This document shows, piece by piece, positions 12,607 through 23,060 of a stretch of DNA of 64,000 nucleotides. The stretch's first letter is position 1. Every line of letters begins with the position of its first letter. The position numbers were made by a program, and so were the translations under genes. This DNA is from Azadirachta indica. Lineage: Eukaryota > Streptophyta > Magnoliopsida > Sapindales > Meliaceae. The notes beneath the pieces are model-generated. The model saw only the letters and a list, made by a program, of their open reading frames with translations, was not told the DNA's origin and did not search any database. Where the stretch lies: the NCBI GenBank assembly GCA_022749755.1, contig CM040443.1, forward strand, positions 18,149,228 to 18,213,227. The letters run 5' to 3'.

Positions 12607-12985
12607 CTTTTTTTTTCTTAGATTAATGCATGCAATGATCCTTATACAATTAAACTATTAGCATGCAAGCATAATTGAAAGCAAGGAAGAGGAAAGGTGA
12701 TTATTTAGGGTCAATGGTGCAATTAATTGATTGAATTATATAATTATGAGAAAAATGAAATGCTGTGAGCATTCTGACTGCATCATTGAGGAAGGGGTAT
12801 CCCTGTCATCTCAACAAAATCTGCGTCTTTTGGCTTTCCTTGGGCATAAAGTAAATTTTTGCTCTTCATATCATAGTCTATTGAAAAATGTCTATCAAAG
12901 TGAAGTCTTTCATTTTATCTATTTGCCATGGAAAGTTATAATCAATAATAAGCTATCTCCTTTTTGATATCCTTGTAATCCATAA
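12607..12985 (+). other. probable intron remnant of the helicase pseudogene
   Basis: Non-coding sequence between the broken end of Copia 1 and the first recognisable helicase exon. Its base composition resembles that of the later introns of the pseudogene. The 78-codon frame at 12731-12967 has no recognised similarity. Confidence 0.4.
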
Positions 12986-13255
12986 TATACAGCTTGGAGT
13001 GTTTCAAAACAGAAGATTAGTGTTGGTATACCATCTCCTTACAGTGCTCAAGTAGCAACAATTCAAGAAAAACTTGAAAGTAAATATGAAAACAAGGGTG
13101 GCTTTTCTGTGAAAGTGAAGTCCGTTGATGGTTTCCATGGAGGAGAAGAGGACATTATACTAACGTCAGCTGTAACATCCAACGGAAGTGGATCAATTGG
13201 ATTCTTATCCAAGCCTCAGTGAATCAATGTTGCTCTTACCAGGGCTATGTGATAC
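12986..13255 (+). pseudogene. helicase pseudogene, exon with SF1 helicase C-terminal motifs
   Basis: The frame reads [20 protein letters not shown], then [17 protein letters not shown] (motif V region: DGFQG is the usual form, here His for Gln), then IGFLSKPQ, a stop, INVALTRAM (motif VI region, where an Arg is expected at the stop; CGA to TGA would explain it). The splice donor after the motif is degraded. Confidence 0.8.
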
Positions 13256-13335
13256 TTAAAATCTTAAGAGTACATTTTGCCTGGATTATTTTAACATCTA
13301 TGGTGAATAACTGCTGTCCATTTGACACATTGTAG

Positions 13336-13552
13336 GCACTGTCTTTGGATTTTGGGGAATGCAAGAACCTTACCTTGTACTGAATCTGTTTGGGAAACCT
13401 TAATCCGTGATGCTAAGGTTTGTCATTGTTTCTTTAATGCTAATGAAGATAAGGATTTGGCCAAAGCAATATTAGAGATCAAGAAAGAACTCAATGAATT
13501 GGATGAATTGCTTAATGGGGAAAGCATACTTTTCAGAAGTCAGAGATGGAAG
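13336..13552 (+). pseudogene. helicase pseudogene, next exon
   Basis: It starts after a good acceptor (ACATTGTAG) and ends at AAG|GTATTT. The open frame reads HCLWILGNARTLPCTESVWE and later FFNANEDKDLAKAILEIKKE. This block follows motif VI in the family. Confidence 0.8.
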
Positions 13553-13649
13553 GTATTTAATCCCAGTTGTTATAATTTTGTTTCCAATCTGTCTTTTCTG
13601 CTAAGGCTAGTGTGGTTACTGTTCTTAACTTCTTTCTTCTTATTTCCAG

Positions 13650-14002
13650 GTTATTTTCAGTGATAACTTTCTGAAATCTTTTAAAAAGCTGACCTCAAGC
13701 CAGATAAAAGGGTCAGTTATCAGCCTTCTACTGGAACTTTCCAATGGCTGGCAACTTAAAAAGAGGAACATAGACTTAGTTTGTGAAGGTTCTTTACACA
13801 TCATTAAGCAATTCAAGGTTGAAAGTCTCTACATAATCTCCACAATTGACATAATGAAGGAATTGCCGTACATCCAAGTTTTGAAAGTCTGGGATATATT
13901 GCCTTCGGAGAATGTCTCAAAATTGGCAACGCATTTAGATAATATACTTGTAAATTGCACTGATGATTATATTAACCGCTGCAAAGAAAAGTCTTTGGAG
14001 GG
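13650..14002 (+). pseudogene. helicase pseudogene, linker exon
   Basis: It begins after TTATTTCCAG with VIFSDNFLKSFKKLTSSQIK and ends GAGGG|GTACGT. It is open throughout, 353 bases, and contains ELSNGWQLKKRNIDL. The linker joins the SEN1-like and UvrD-like halves. Confidence 0.75.
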
Positions 14003-14150
14003 GTACGTCTATTCTTTTTAACCTGATGAATATAAGCGTCCAAAATTCTGGATGCCATGTTGCTAGGGTTAATGAGAATATGGTTGTTTGTTCTCATGTT
14101 TGATTGAAATTTTGTTTCTAACTGTTTTTGGCTTATTTCTTTTCACAAAG

Positions 14151-14657
14151 GAATTTGGAGGTTCCAAAGACTTGGGCAGCCTCTTCAAATATTGTGAGGT
14201 TCAAGAATGTTGCTGACGATGGATGCGGGAGTGATTTAAGTGGGGCTGCTTTTGATAGTAGCAGCTATATTGAGAACTCCAAAGGTTGTTGACAGTCTGT
14301 TGCTGATGAAATTCTACTCCTTATCAAGGGGTGTAGTGAGTCACCTGCTTTCTGACCGTGATGGTAGAGAATTGGATCTTCCATTTGAAGTAACTGATGA
14401 ACAATTGGAGATGATTCTTTCTCCCAGAAGCACCTTTATACTTGGTTGGTTGGGTACTGGGAAAAACACTGTTCTTACAATTTATTTCAGAGATAAAAAC
14501 TGTACCAAATGGTGGACGAAGGATCCTATGGAGTAAATAAAAATACACCTTTGGCTGAGAATAATGTGGGGAAAAGGGATTTCTTGGGCCAATTATTTGT
14601 GACGGTCAGTCCTAAGTTGTGTTTTGTTGTAAAGCAACATATTTCTCAGATGAAAAG
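14151..14657 (+). pseudogene. helicase pseudogene, UvrD-like exon with broken Walker A
   Basis: After the acceptor TTTCACAAAG the frame gives NLEVPKTWAASSNIVRFKNV. It must shift by one base near 14285 to continue VVDSLLLMKFYSLSRGVVSH, ELDLPFEVTDEQLEMIL and GWLGTGKNTVLT. Walker A motifs need GK(S/T), and here Asn follows Lys. A second shift near 14500 is needed to read GQLFVTVSPKLCFVVKQH, and the donor is at AAAAG|GTGCG. Confidence 0.8.
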
Positions 14658-16180
14658 GTGCGTTGGTTTTTCAATGAAAATGGCTATTAGATTATCGTTT
14701 TGCCAAGTTTCTTTTTCACCTTGAAACTAGAAATGATAATCTTCCTTGACTTAGGGTAAGTTGGCCATTATATCATTCGTTCTTCCTCTTTTCGTTTCTG
14801 TTGTGGGAAATTATAAAATTCAATATTTTGTTTCTCTTTTGGCCTCTACTTACAAAGGACTTTTGAGACTCGGATACTCTTTCCTTTTTCCTTTTTCATT
14901 CAGCTTAATTTGGGGGGGTTGTAAGATAGTCTGGTTAGGCTTGTTTAGATTCCTGGTTAGATCCTGTTTAGGCCTGTTTAGATTCCTGGTCAGAACTTAC
15001 AGCTGTCTGATATCCTGCAAGTTTTGGTTCATGAGGCTGGTTTTACTGACTTTGCTAGTTTAGATGAGTAATCATAGTTTAGTATAGTTTTTGTTTGTGA
15101 TCTAAAGTGGTTTCGCTCACCAGTGAACCATCATGGTGTTATGGAATTGAAATCTTACAATCTGTAGTGTGCCTATAAATTTCAAATGGTGGTGGGTGTG
15201 TTTTATGCGGGCCAAATTTAATGCTGAAATTCATTGCCAAACATTTGCTGTCCAATTTTTTCTTTTTTTTGATTTTTGTTTGATTTTGTTTTCTCTCTTT
15301 GATGTTATTGAAATTAATAACTTCTAATAAATTTGATGACTGGGTTTTAGTTTTCGGCTTTTTATGTGGGCACATTTCTAGGTGCCTTTTCTCTTTTGGA
15401 GTGTCATAGAAGCATTTAATGTTAGGTTTCTGCCCTAAAATAGAATGACTAAGAGCCCTAACAGCATGAGAGCTGGCATTAGCTTATTAGCTTAAGTTTA
15501 AATGGGGTCAATGCTTTTGATAGTAAGACTTATAAGCAATTGGCAGATGGAAATAAGAATCCCCATTCTAGGAATGAAACATATATTTAAGTAAAAGGAA
15601 AGTCAAAACTTTCTCTTTTGTCCTTATTATGTTTTCTTTTATTTTTTGAAGCATCATTTTTTCAATTTCAATAGACAAATCAATGGGTTAAAAACATTAG
15701 GGAACTTCTTTCTCTGTTATCATGTTGAATTTTAAAAACAAATATATTAAATTTACCATGCATTATCTCGTTGGAATTTTTTTCTGTCCCAAATATATTA
15801 AATTTAAATAAATTAAATTTAATAATGATGATTCTTTCCAAAGCGTTCAGAATATGAGCTGCAGTTTTTCATTTCAAACTGTCGTGCATCTGAACATTCT
15901 ATTTACAAAATAAGCTGTTGCTTTCTGGTAAATGTTGGTATTTTGACTTGTTGATTTTGATTGTTGCATCTGTTAAATTATCTGACAATTGTGATTTGCA
16001 GCGGAACTGGGTTGAAGGAGCCTAGTATTGCTAGCTGCTGTTTACTTATTGGCTTGAAGTATTTAGCATATTTAGGTTCAGCTATATTTGTTAAATTGCT
16101 TTATAGTATTAATGTACTGCTTCACATTTGCTACATGCAAGAAGTTGGCTGTCTAATGACAGGCCTTGATAAATCTGCAG
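14658..16180 (+). other. intron of the helicase pseudogene
   Basis: About 1.5 kb of T-rich, pyrimidine-biased sequence without a supported exon. A short stretch near 16003 follows an acceptor-like GATTTGCAG but shows no family similarity that I can confirm. Confidence 0.5.
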
Positions 16181-16829
16181 CTCTGCCTTTGGTGGAGAGT
16201 TTCCTGCAGAAAGCAGTTTAATTGATATCGATGATATTGATGATGCGGCACATTTCAAGGATATCCAGAATTCTTTCGTAGATATTCCAGCTAATTCTTA
16301 CCCTCTTGTCATAACATTCCATAAGTTGATGATGCTGGATGGGACTTTGGGAAATTCATACTTTAAAAGAGATTTCTTGACATAGAGGAACATTCTGCTG
16401 GTTGGACTCAACATTTAAGATTAGTTTCCTTACGGAATTTTATGAGGACAAAGGAAGTAAATTATAAAAAAGTTTAGTTCCTCATACTGGCCCCATTTTA
16501 ATTCACAACTCACAAAGAAGCTTGATTCCTCTAGAGTCTTTACTGAGATTATATCTCATATAAAAGGCAGCCTCCAATCCATGGAGGTTAGTGTGGTAAA
16601 CACAGTAGAGAGGATTATGTTCAATTATCGGAAAGCAGGTTTTCTACCTTAAGAAGGCAGAAGAGAGAGAATTGCAAGTTCTGGTTACTGTCACAGGACG
16701 CTTTGTTGTCTGTAACAAAGTTTCTCTTATAGCTGAGAATGAAAACAGGGGAAGACCATATACCCTCATTATGTCCTCAGATGGTGTGTCTGACACAGTA
16801 ATTAATTACTAGATATTTTGACATTCAGG
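16181..16829 (+). pseudogene. helicase pseudogene, block after the UvrD-like exon
   Basis: After the acceptor TAAATCTGCAG the frame reads AFGGEFPAESSLIDIDDIDD, then VDIPANSYPLVITFHKLMML and TLGNSYFKR. Shifted frames then give RNFMRTKEVNY and FTEIISHIKGSLQSMEV. Several stops and frame changes occur. The tail (16650-16829) is open in one frame (AEERELQVLVTVTGRFVVCN) but I do not recognise it. Confidence 0.65.
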
Positions 16830-16904
16830 TTAGTAATGGCCAGAAGTTTTATGTTAGTCCAAACAAATTAAATTTTTACCTAAAATACTAATCTCTCTTT
16901 TGAT

Positions 16905-19737
16905 TCATCACCATAAGAATAATTATTCCTAGTGAAGTATGTTGAATGAAGATTGAATGATTAGATTGGCATCTTTTGAAATTGATAGATTTCAGCACAC
17001 CACTAAGTTTTTCAAATCATGCCCTTGGAGATTGCTTAAGACCATATATAGCTTTTCTCAATCGACATACCAAATTAGACTCCCCTTAAACAACAAATTC
17101 TGGAGGTTGCGCCATATAAACCTCTTCCTGCAAATCTCCATATAGAAAAACATTTTTAACATCAAGTTGGAAAAGAGGCCAATCATGAAAAACAAGTAGA
17201 GATATAAGAATTCTAATAGAATTAAGTTGAGCAAAAGGAGAAAATGTTTGAAAATAATCTACTTCATATGTTTGAGCAAAACTTTTAGCTACCAACCAAG
17301 TTTTAATCTCTCTATGGTACCATCTGGGTGATACTTGATAGCAAATACTTGCCAACAACTTACAGTTTCTTTACCATCTGGGATTTTTTATAGTTCCCAA
17401 GTACAACAATCATAAAGAGTTGTCATCTCTACTTTCATGGCTTTGCCCAAGTAGGATGTGCAAATGCTTTTTGAGATGTTTTAAGCAAAGATATAATAGA
17501 CAAAGACGAGGCAAAGAATCGAAAAGCAAATGAAAGCATATTAAAAGAAACAAATTAAGCAAAAGGATACCTAGTAGTAGTTGTTCTTTTACCTTTTCAA
17601 ATTGCAATAGGGAGATCAAGATCGATATCATCAATTGATGGAGGAGAATCTTCATTGGAGGTCATCGCTTGGGTAGAAGAGGAATATAGAGGAGACTCAC
17701 TTTAAAGATCAATTGTTGATGATCTTTTTTACTTACGTACACCTAAAGGGGTTTCTCTATAGGAACGACAGGTATAGAGATAGGTACAATAGTATGCATA
17801 GAATGAGAAAGAGGTATGGTGAGAGAAAAAAGATTAGTTTGCAAACTATATCCCTTTTTTTGAGAAATAAGAAGTAGACTTGAAAAATGTGACATTAGCA
17901 CTAATGTAAGTTTTACTAAAAGTAGGATCTAGATATTTATAACCTTTCCGAGTTCTAAAATATGCTAGAAAAATACTTTAACAAATCGAGCTGAAAATTT
18001 GTCATGAGTATTAAACATGTGGACAAAATAAACACAACTAAAAATACAACGTAGAAGTGAAAAAAGATGTTTTTCAGGAAATAAAATATTTTATGTTGTT
18101 CTAAAAAGTTAAGAATAGAAGATGAAAGCTTACTTATTACATAACAAATAGTAATAATTGCTTGTCCTAAGAATGTAGATGGTACTTTCGTATAAAATAG
18201 GATTGTTCAAGTAATGTTTAACAAGTGCCTATTTTTTTTTTTTTTAGCTATCCCATTTTGTTGAGGAGTATAAAGGCATGAGGTTTGATGAATCACTTTT
18301 TATTTCCTACAAAATTTAGAAAATATAGAGTGATAATACTCTAATGCATTACCAGAACAAAAAATTTGAATAGACACATCAAGCTCAGTTTGTAAATCTT
18401 TGAAAAATGATTCAAATATAATACAGACTTCTGACTGTTCTTTTAAAAGATATATCTATGTAGCTCAAGAATAATCATCAACAAATGATAGAAAATAATT
18501 AAAGCTATAATAATTGGAAATTTGACATGGACCCCAAATATTAGAATGAACCAATTGAAAAAGACGCAAATTAGGTTTATTGATGCATGCAAGAAAAGAG
18601 ATACGATAATGTTTACCTATTTGACAAGACTCTCACTCAATACTAGAATTAACAAAACCAGGTAGATTCATTCATTTAAGGATTTGGGAAGAAGGATGTC
18701 CTAGTCTGTAGTGCCATTGTTCTGAAGATACTGAGGAGGATAATGCACAAATAGAAAATTATAACAAACTAGAAAGATAATACACTCCATTCATCTTTGT
18801 TCTCCACCAATCATCTTTCCCGTATTAAGATCCTGAAAAATACAATGAGATGGAAAGAATGTGATAGAATAATTTAAATTTTTAGTTATTTGATTAATTG
18901 ATAAAATATTTATACGAAATTTAAGTACATGGAGAACTGAAGAAAGATGAAGAGTAAAATTGGCAAAGACAGTTCTTATTTCTACAACATCGATTTTAGA
19001 ACCATCTACCAATACTATAGAAGATGATTTATTAGATGAGGAATAAGAACTAAAAACAGAGTTATTACTAGTCATATAAGATGATGCCCCAAAATCAATT
19101 ATCTAAGAGGTAGAATTAATCCTTATTAAAGATCTATTAATTAGCTAGTTACCAAGAGTAGATTGATAACTAGCTTTTCTAGATAATGGCACACAAGAGT
19201 TATCAGTATTATCAGAGGAAAAAGTTGCAAGTTCATAAAAGTTGTCCTTATAGATGAGATAACTTTGATTGGCACATGTTGATTTTCTAAACTTTTTTTA
19301 GATGTTTTCAAATAGATGATTAGTACGGTTGTAGAAAAAAAAAAAAAAAAACAAACAAACCATCTTGTCTTTTACCACTCTTTCAACATTTAATGTGAAT
19401 AGTATCATGTAAACAGTATTTGCAAACAGTAACATTTGTTACTATTTGCAACTCTTATTATAGTACTCATATTGGGCTTCACGATTTTAGGATCTTTGCA
19501 ATACTCTGATATCATATTGAAGAAAATAAAATTATATTGAACTCTCTTAAATTGTAAATTGAGTATATAGACATGCCTTTATATAAATTGAAAAAAATAA
19601 AACAACATAAATTAGGAATAAAAGTAAACATAGGAATTTTAAACAAATTAGGAAAAAACTAGTAATACTTGAATTAGAACTATATTTAATAACACTACAT
19701 GTAGTAAAACTAAATAAGCCTAATTTTAGTTCTAACA
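16905..19737 (-). mobile_element. Copia retrotransposon 2, same family as element 1, inverted and 3'-truncated
   Basis: Read on the minus strand, there is a 5' LTR at 19737-19515, primer-binding-site-like TGATATCAGAG, and a retropepsin-like region (about 19110-18850) with VLVDGSKIDVVEI. Then come GAG-pre-integrase and integrase remnants (about 18730-18250). Reverse transcriptase (about 17358-16905) reads TWLVAKSFAQTYEVDYFQTF, LDVKNVFLYGDLQEEVYM and later AIYGLKQSP. The match to element 1 stops near 16905, just before the YVDD box, so the 3' part of pol, RNase H and 3' LTR are missing. It lies between two exon blocks of the helicase pseudogene, in reverse orientation. Confidence 0.85.
19515..19737 (-). 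repeat. 5' LTR of Copia element 2
   Basis: On the minus strand it starts TGTTAGAACTAAAATTAGGC and runs 223 bases to TTCTTCAATA. It is the same family as 9412-9626. The primer-binding site that follows, TGATATCAGAG, is close to the initiator-Met-tRNA complement used by many Copia elements. Confidence 0.75.
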
Positions 19738-20112
19738 ATTAGGATTAATATTATTATAATTATCAATGTATGCCTCTAATTGTCACATGTATTTTGAGAA
19801 AAGACGTCTTTTCTTTAAATTTTTACTCGAAAAACTTTATGGTTATTAGATATGAAAAGATGGTCTGAATAGTCAAGTCATGCATTTTTGCTTGTGATTT
19901 AGACTATTGTTGTTGGTGCTTAAAATAACTTCGCTAAATAATAAGATTAAATAATTGTGCTGTCGTTATTTTTATCTTCTACCTATGCCACCAAATTCAT
20001 GTTAATGTTGATTGCCTTGCATATTGTTCCTAGTGCTTGTGATGGATGTGCTATTTCTTTTTTTTCTTGTCTGCTAACTATTACTATTTTTAGTTATTTT
20101 ATGAGCATAACT

Positions 20113-20301
20113 ATGAAATGGCAACTATATGCTTTGAAAGAGCCCAGGATACTTACTGGGAAGGGATGTCTAAAGCAACTAGGCTTTAAGCAGCTGCTGA
20201 TCGCATTCGCAGTTTAAACCATGAAGAGGCGAACATAATGCTTAGGGAAGCTGATTTTGTTACCAAATGTTTCTATGATTTGGGGGAGTATGAGAGAGCA
20301 G
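20113..20301 (+). pseudogene. helicase pseudogene, exon to the right of Copia 2
   Basis: The frame reads MATICFERAQDTYWEGMSKA, TRL, a stop, AAADRIRSLNHEEANIML and then CFYDLGEYERA, ending at G|GTATAA. The single in-frame TAA is the only break. It shows that sequence on both sides of Copia 2 belongs to one gene. Confidence 0.75.
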
Positions 20302-20504
20302 GTATAAATTTGATATTTAGCATTGATGGAATATAATGTTGTTTTATAGCTGAAGGTTCCCTTTATTTTTGTTGTTGTTCTTGTTCTCATGGCTATGGAG
20401 CTTAAAAGTCTTTCATCATTTCCAATCTGCATGATGGTTGAATGCTGACACATCGTGTGACGTTGGGAATTTGGTATGCTAATCATAGTTTTTGTTGAGG
20501 ATTT

Positions 20505-20695
20505 GATGCAAGTTTGAGAATTGTAATTTATATTTCCAGTTTTTTGAAATACTTTGATTTGAAAATAACCTAAAAGTTGTGTCGTTGATAGATGATAGAT
20601 CTTTTCAGTAAATAAACCGACTCTATGCAAGTTTGAGAATTGTAGCTAATATTTCCAAATTTTTGGGATACTTTGATTTAAAAGCAATTTAAAAG
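20505..20695. repeat. two-copy direct repeat, about 118-bp offset
   Basis: ATGCAAGTTTGAGAATTGTA occurs at about 20506 and 20624. Both copies continue with TATTTCCA, a T-run, ATACTTTGATTT and (C/T)(C/T)TAAAAGT. The roughly 75-bp copies lie in intron-like sequence. Confidence 0.75.
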
Positions 20696-21083
20696 TAAGC
20701 TATTTTTATATACACTTTCCTGACTCTTCTTTTTTCTTGCATTCTTGCGAGCTTCTATGACTAAGGAATCTCGAAACTCTTCTTTTCTCTCCGTTTTTCT
20801 TAACAGGGAAAGAGTTTTGGGTTAATTGTCTTTTTGTGTATGTTTGTGTGTGAGTTGATTATGTCTCACAGTGAAGTAATTGTTAATGTATCTGTTTATT
20901 GCATATTTTGTTTCATTTGCACAAGTATTTCTCCCCTTTTTTCCCTAGTTATTCCCCAAGCATTCTTGCCTTATTATTGACCAAAAAAAAAAAAAAGAGT
21001 TTGATAATATGTTGGTTACTACTGTGGCATTATGATGAAAGATTTCTTAGAATATTTGTAATTATGTACCATATCTGATTAGG

Positions 21084-21262
21084 TGTTACATTTAGTTAAT
21101 TGAGAGATTTGTAGACTGGGGTAGAGATCGTAGGAACTAGCTTTTATTTTCTTCTTAATTAAGGAGATTAGTTGCCTTTTTGTTTCTTAGAAAAGACTTG
21201 TAAATACCTGTACATCAATACAAAAAGGATTCAACCTTTTTCCTCATTTTTTTTTTTTTTCA
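21084..21262 (+). repeat. probable 5' LTR of Copia element 3
   Basis: The right limit is clear, because a T-run and CA lie directly before the primer-binding site TGGTATCAGAG at 21263. The left limit (TGTTACATTTAG) is a guess from the TG...CA rule; no second LTR is present to confirm it. Confidence 0.45.
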
Positions 21263-23060
21263 TGGTATCAGAGTAGAAAATAAAATCCTAGGGTTTGAAT
21301 CAAATTTTTTGTCCCTAAAATGTCTGACGTCACGTCTAACATAAGCCAGCACCCTCAGCCATCTCACCTTGAACTTCAAACAATCCAAAATCCATCTGAA
21401 AACCAACCCATTCAAATTACCACAATACGACTAAATGGAGACAATTTCCTTTAATGGGACGCTAAAAACTCAATGGTGATGATGTGGTTGGTCAATTCCC
21501 TAGTCGAAGAGATAAGTGCGAACTATCTCTATTACTTTACAGCTAAGGGATTATGGGTCAACGTTTCACAGATGTATTCCCATCTAGGGAATCAATCCCA
21601 ACTGTACGAATTAACCCTCCGACTTGCCAAAATTCACCAAGGTGAGACTTTGTGACAAAGTATTTTAATTCTCTTAAAAAGATTTAGCAAGACCTAGACT
21701 TATTGAACAATTACGAGTGGAAATCACCTAAGGATTGCAATCAATACAAGAAGATGATGGATGTTGGCCAAATCTTCAAGTTTCTTGCAGATTTGAATGT
21801 TAAATATAATGATGTCGGTGGCCGCATAATTAGAAGGAATCCCCTGCCTCCAACTGGGGAAGTATTTGTAGAGGTACGAAGAGAAGAAAGCCGAAGACAT
21901 GTGATGCTGGCAAAGAATGTTGCAGGTACAACTAGCTCTATGGAAGAATCAGCCTTGGCTATTCCAAAAGCTCAAGCCAATCGTAGAATGTCTCAAAACC
22001 AGCGTACAGGAGACAAAAACAAACTATACTGTGACTATTGTGGAAAACTGCATCATACGTGAGAGAACTGCTACAAAGTTGTATGGTAGACCGTCTACTG
22101 GTAGGGCAAAAGCCAGTGAACAGAGCATACCCACAGCAAATAAGGTTGAGACATCTCCGTTCAGTAAAGAGCAATTAGATCATCTTCTTAAACTGCTAAA
22201 ACCCTATTCGTCACCTAATGCACCTATCGGTTCTATGGCACAAACAGGTAGCAATCCTTTGGCACTTTCTGTTCTTGGAAGAACTAGTCCTTGGATCATA
22301 GATTCAGGGGCCTCCGATCATATGACAAGTTGTTCCCAATTGGTTGATTTCTCTTTTCTGTGTTATGGCATCAAAAAAGCTAGAATAGCTGATGGTAGTT
22401 TTTCACCCATTGCACATAAAAGGCAAATTAAGATCTCAGAAAAAATCACTTTAAAATCAGTTTTGCATGTTCCAAAACTTGTAATCTTCTTTCCCTTAGA
22501 AAATTGTCTAAAGACTTCACTGTTCTATTTTCTTCTCTTCTTTTACTTGTGTTTTTCAAGATCGGAACTCAAAGAAGACAATTGGAACTGCTAGGGAAAT
22601 AAATGGGCCATACTACTTTAATAAAGCTGCTTTGGGAATAAAAAAGCTCATGGATTAGGTAGTACTAGTTCAAATTATCAAGTCATGTTATGGCACAAGA
22701 GATTAGGGCATCCGACTTTTTCATATCTCAAACATTTATTTCCTGCATTGTTTGGAGGACTTGATTATGCAAAATTTCATTGTGAAGCTTGTCATTTGTC
22801 CAAAGATCATCATGTTTCATTTCCAATAAAACCTGATTCTACTTCAAAACCATTTTATTTATTTCATACTGATGTTTGGGGCTTATCCAAAGTTAACACA
22901 CTTTCTAGTAAAAAATGTTTTGTAACTTTTATTGCTGATCACACAAAAGTATGCTGGGTTTATTTGTTGGAAAAAAAGTCTGAAGATGAACAACGGTTTA
23001 AAGATTTGTTTTTTATGATTGAAAATCATTTTCAAACAAAAATGCAAGGAGATTTCTGCT
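21084..23060 (+). mobile_element. Copia retrotransposon 3, truncated inside integrase
   Basis: After the initiator-Met-type primer-binding site comes a gag frame from about 21320 (starts MSDVTSNISQHPQPSH). It holds a CCHC knuckle near 22030 (CDYCGKLHHT, stop, ENC), in which an Arg codon seems to have become TGA. The protease region near 22290 reads PWIIDSGASDHM. GAG-pre-integrase and integrase at 22685-23040 give LWHKRLGHPTFSYL, CEACHLSKDHH and FHTDVWG. The similarity stops near 23045; reverse transcriptase, RNase H and the 3' LTR are absent. It belongs to a different Copia family from elements 1 and 2 and sits inside the helicase pseudogene, in the same orientation. Confidence 0.85.

Noticed and set aside
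20214..20630. 138-codon minus-strand frame
   Set aside because: It overlaps the plus-strand helicase exon (FERAQDTYWEG...) and the non-coding direct repeat; the amino acid sequence is not like any family I know.
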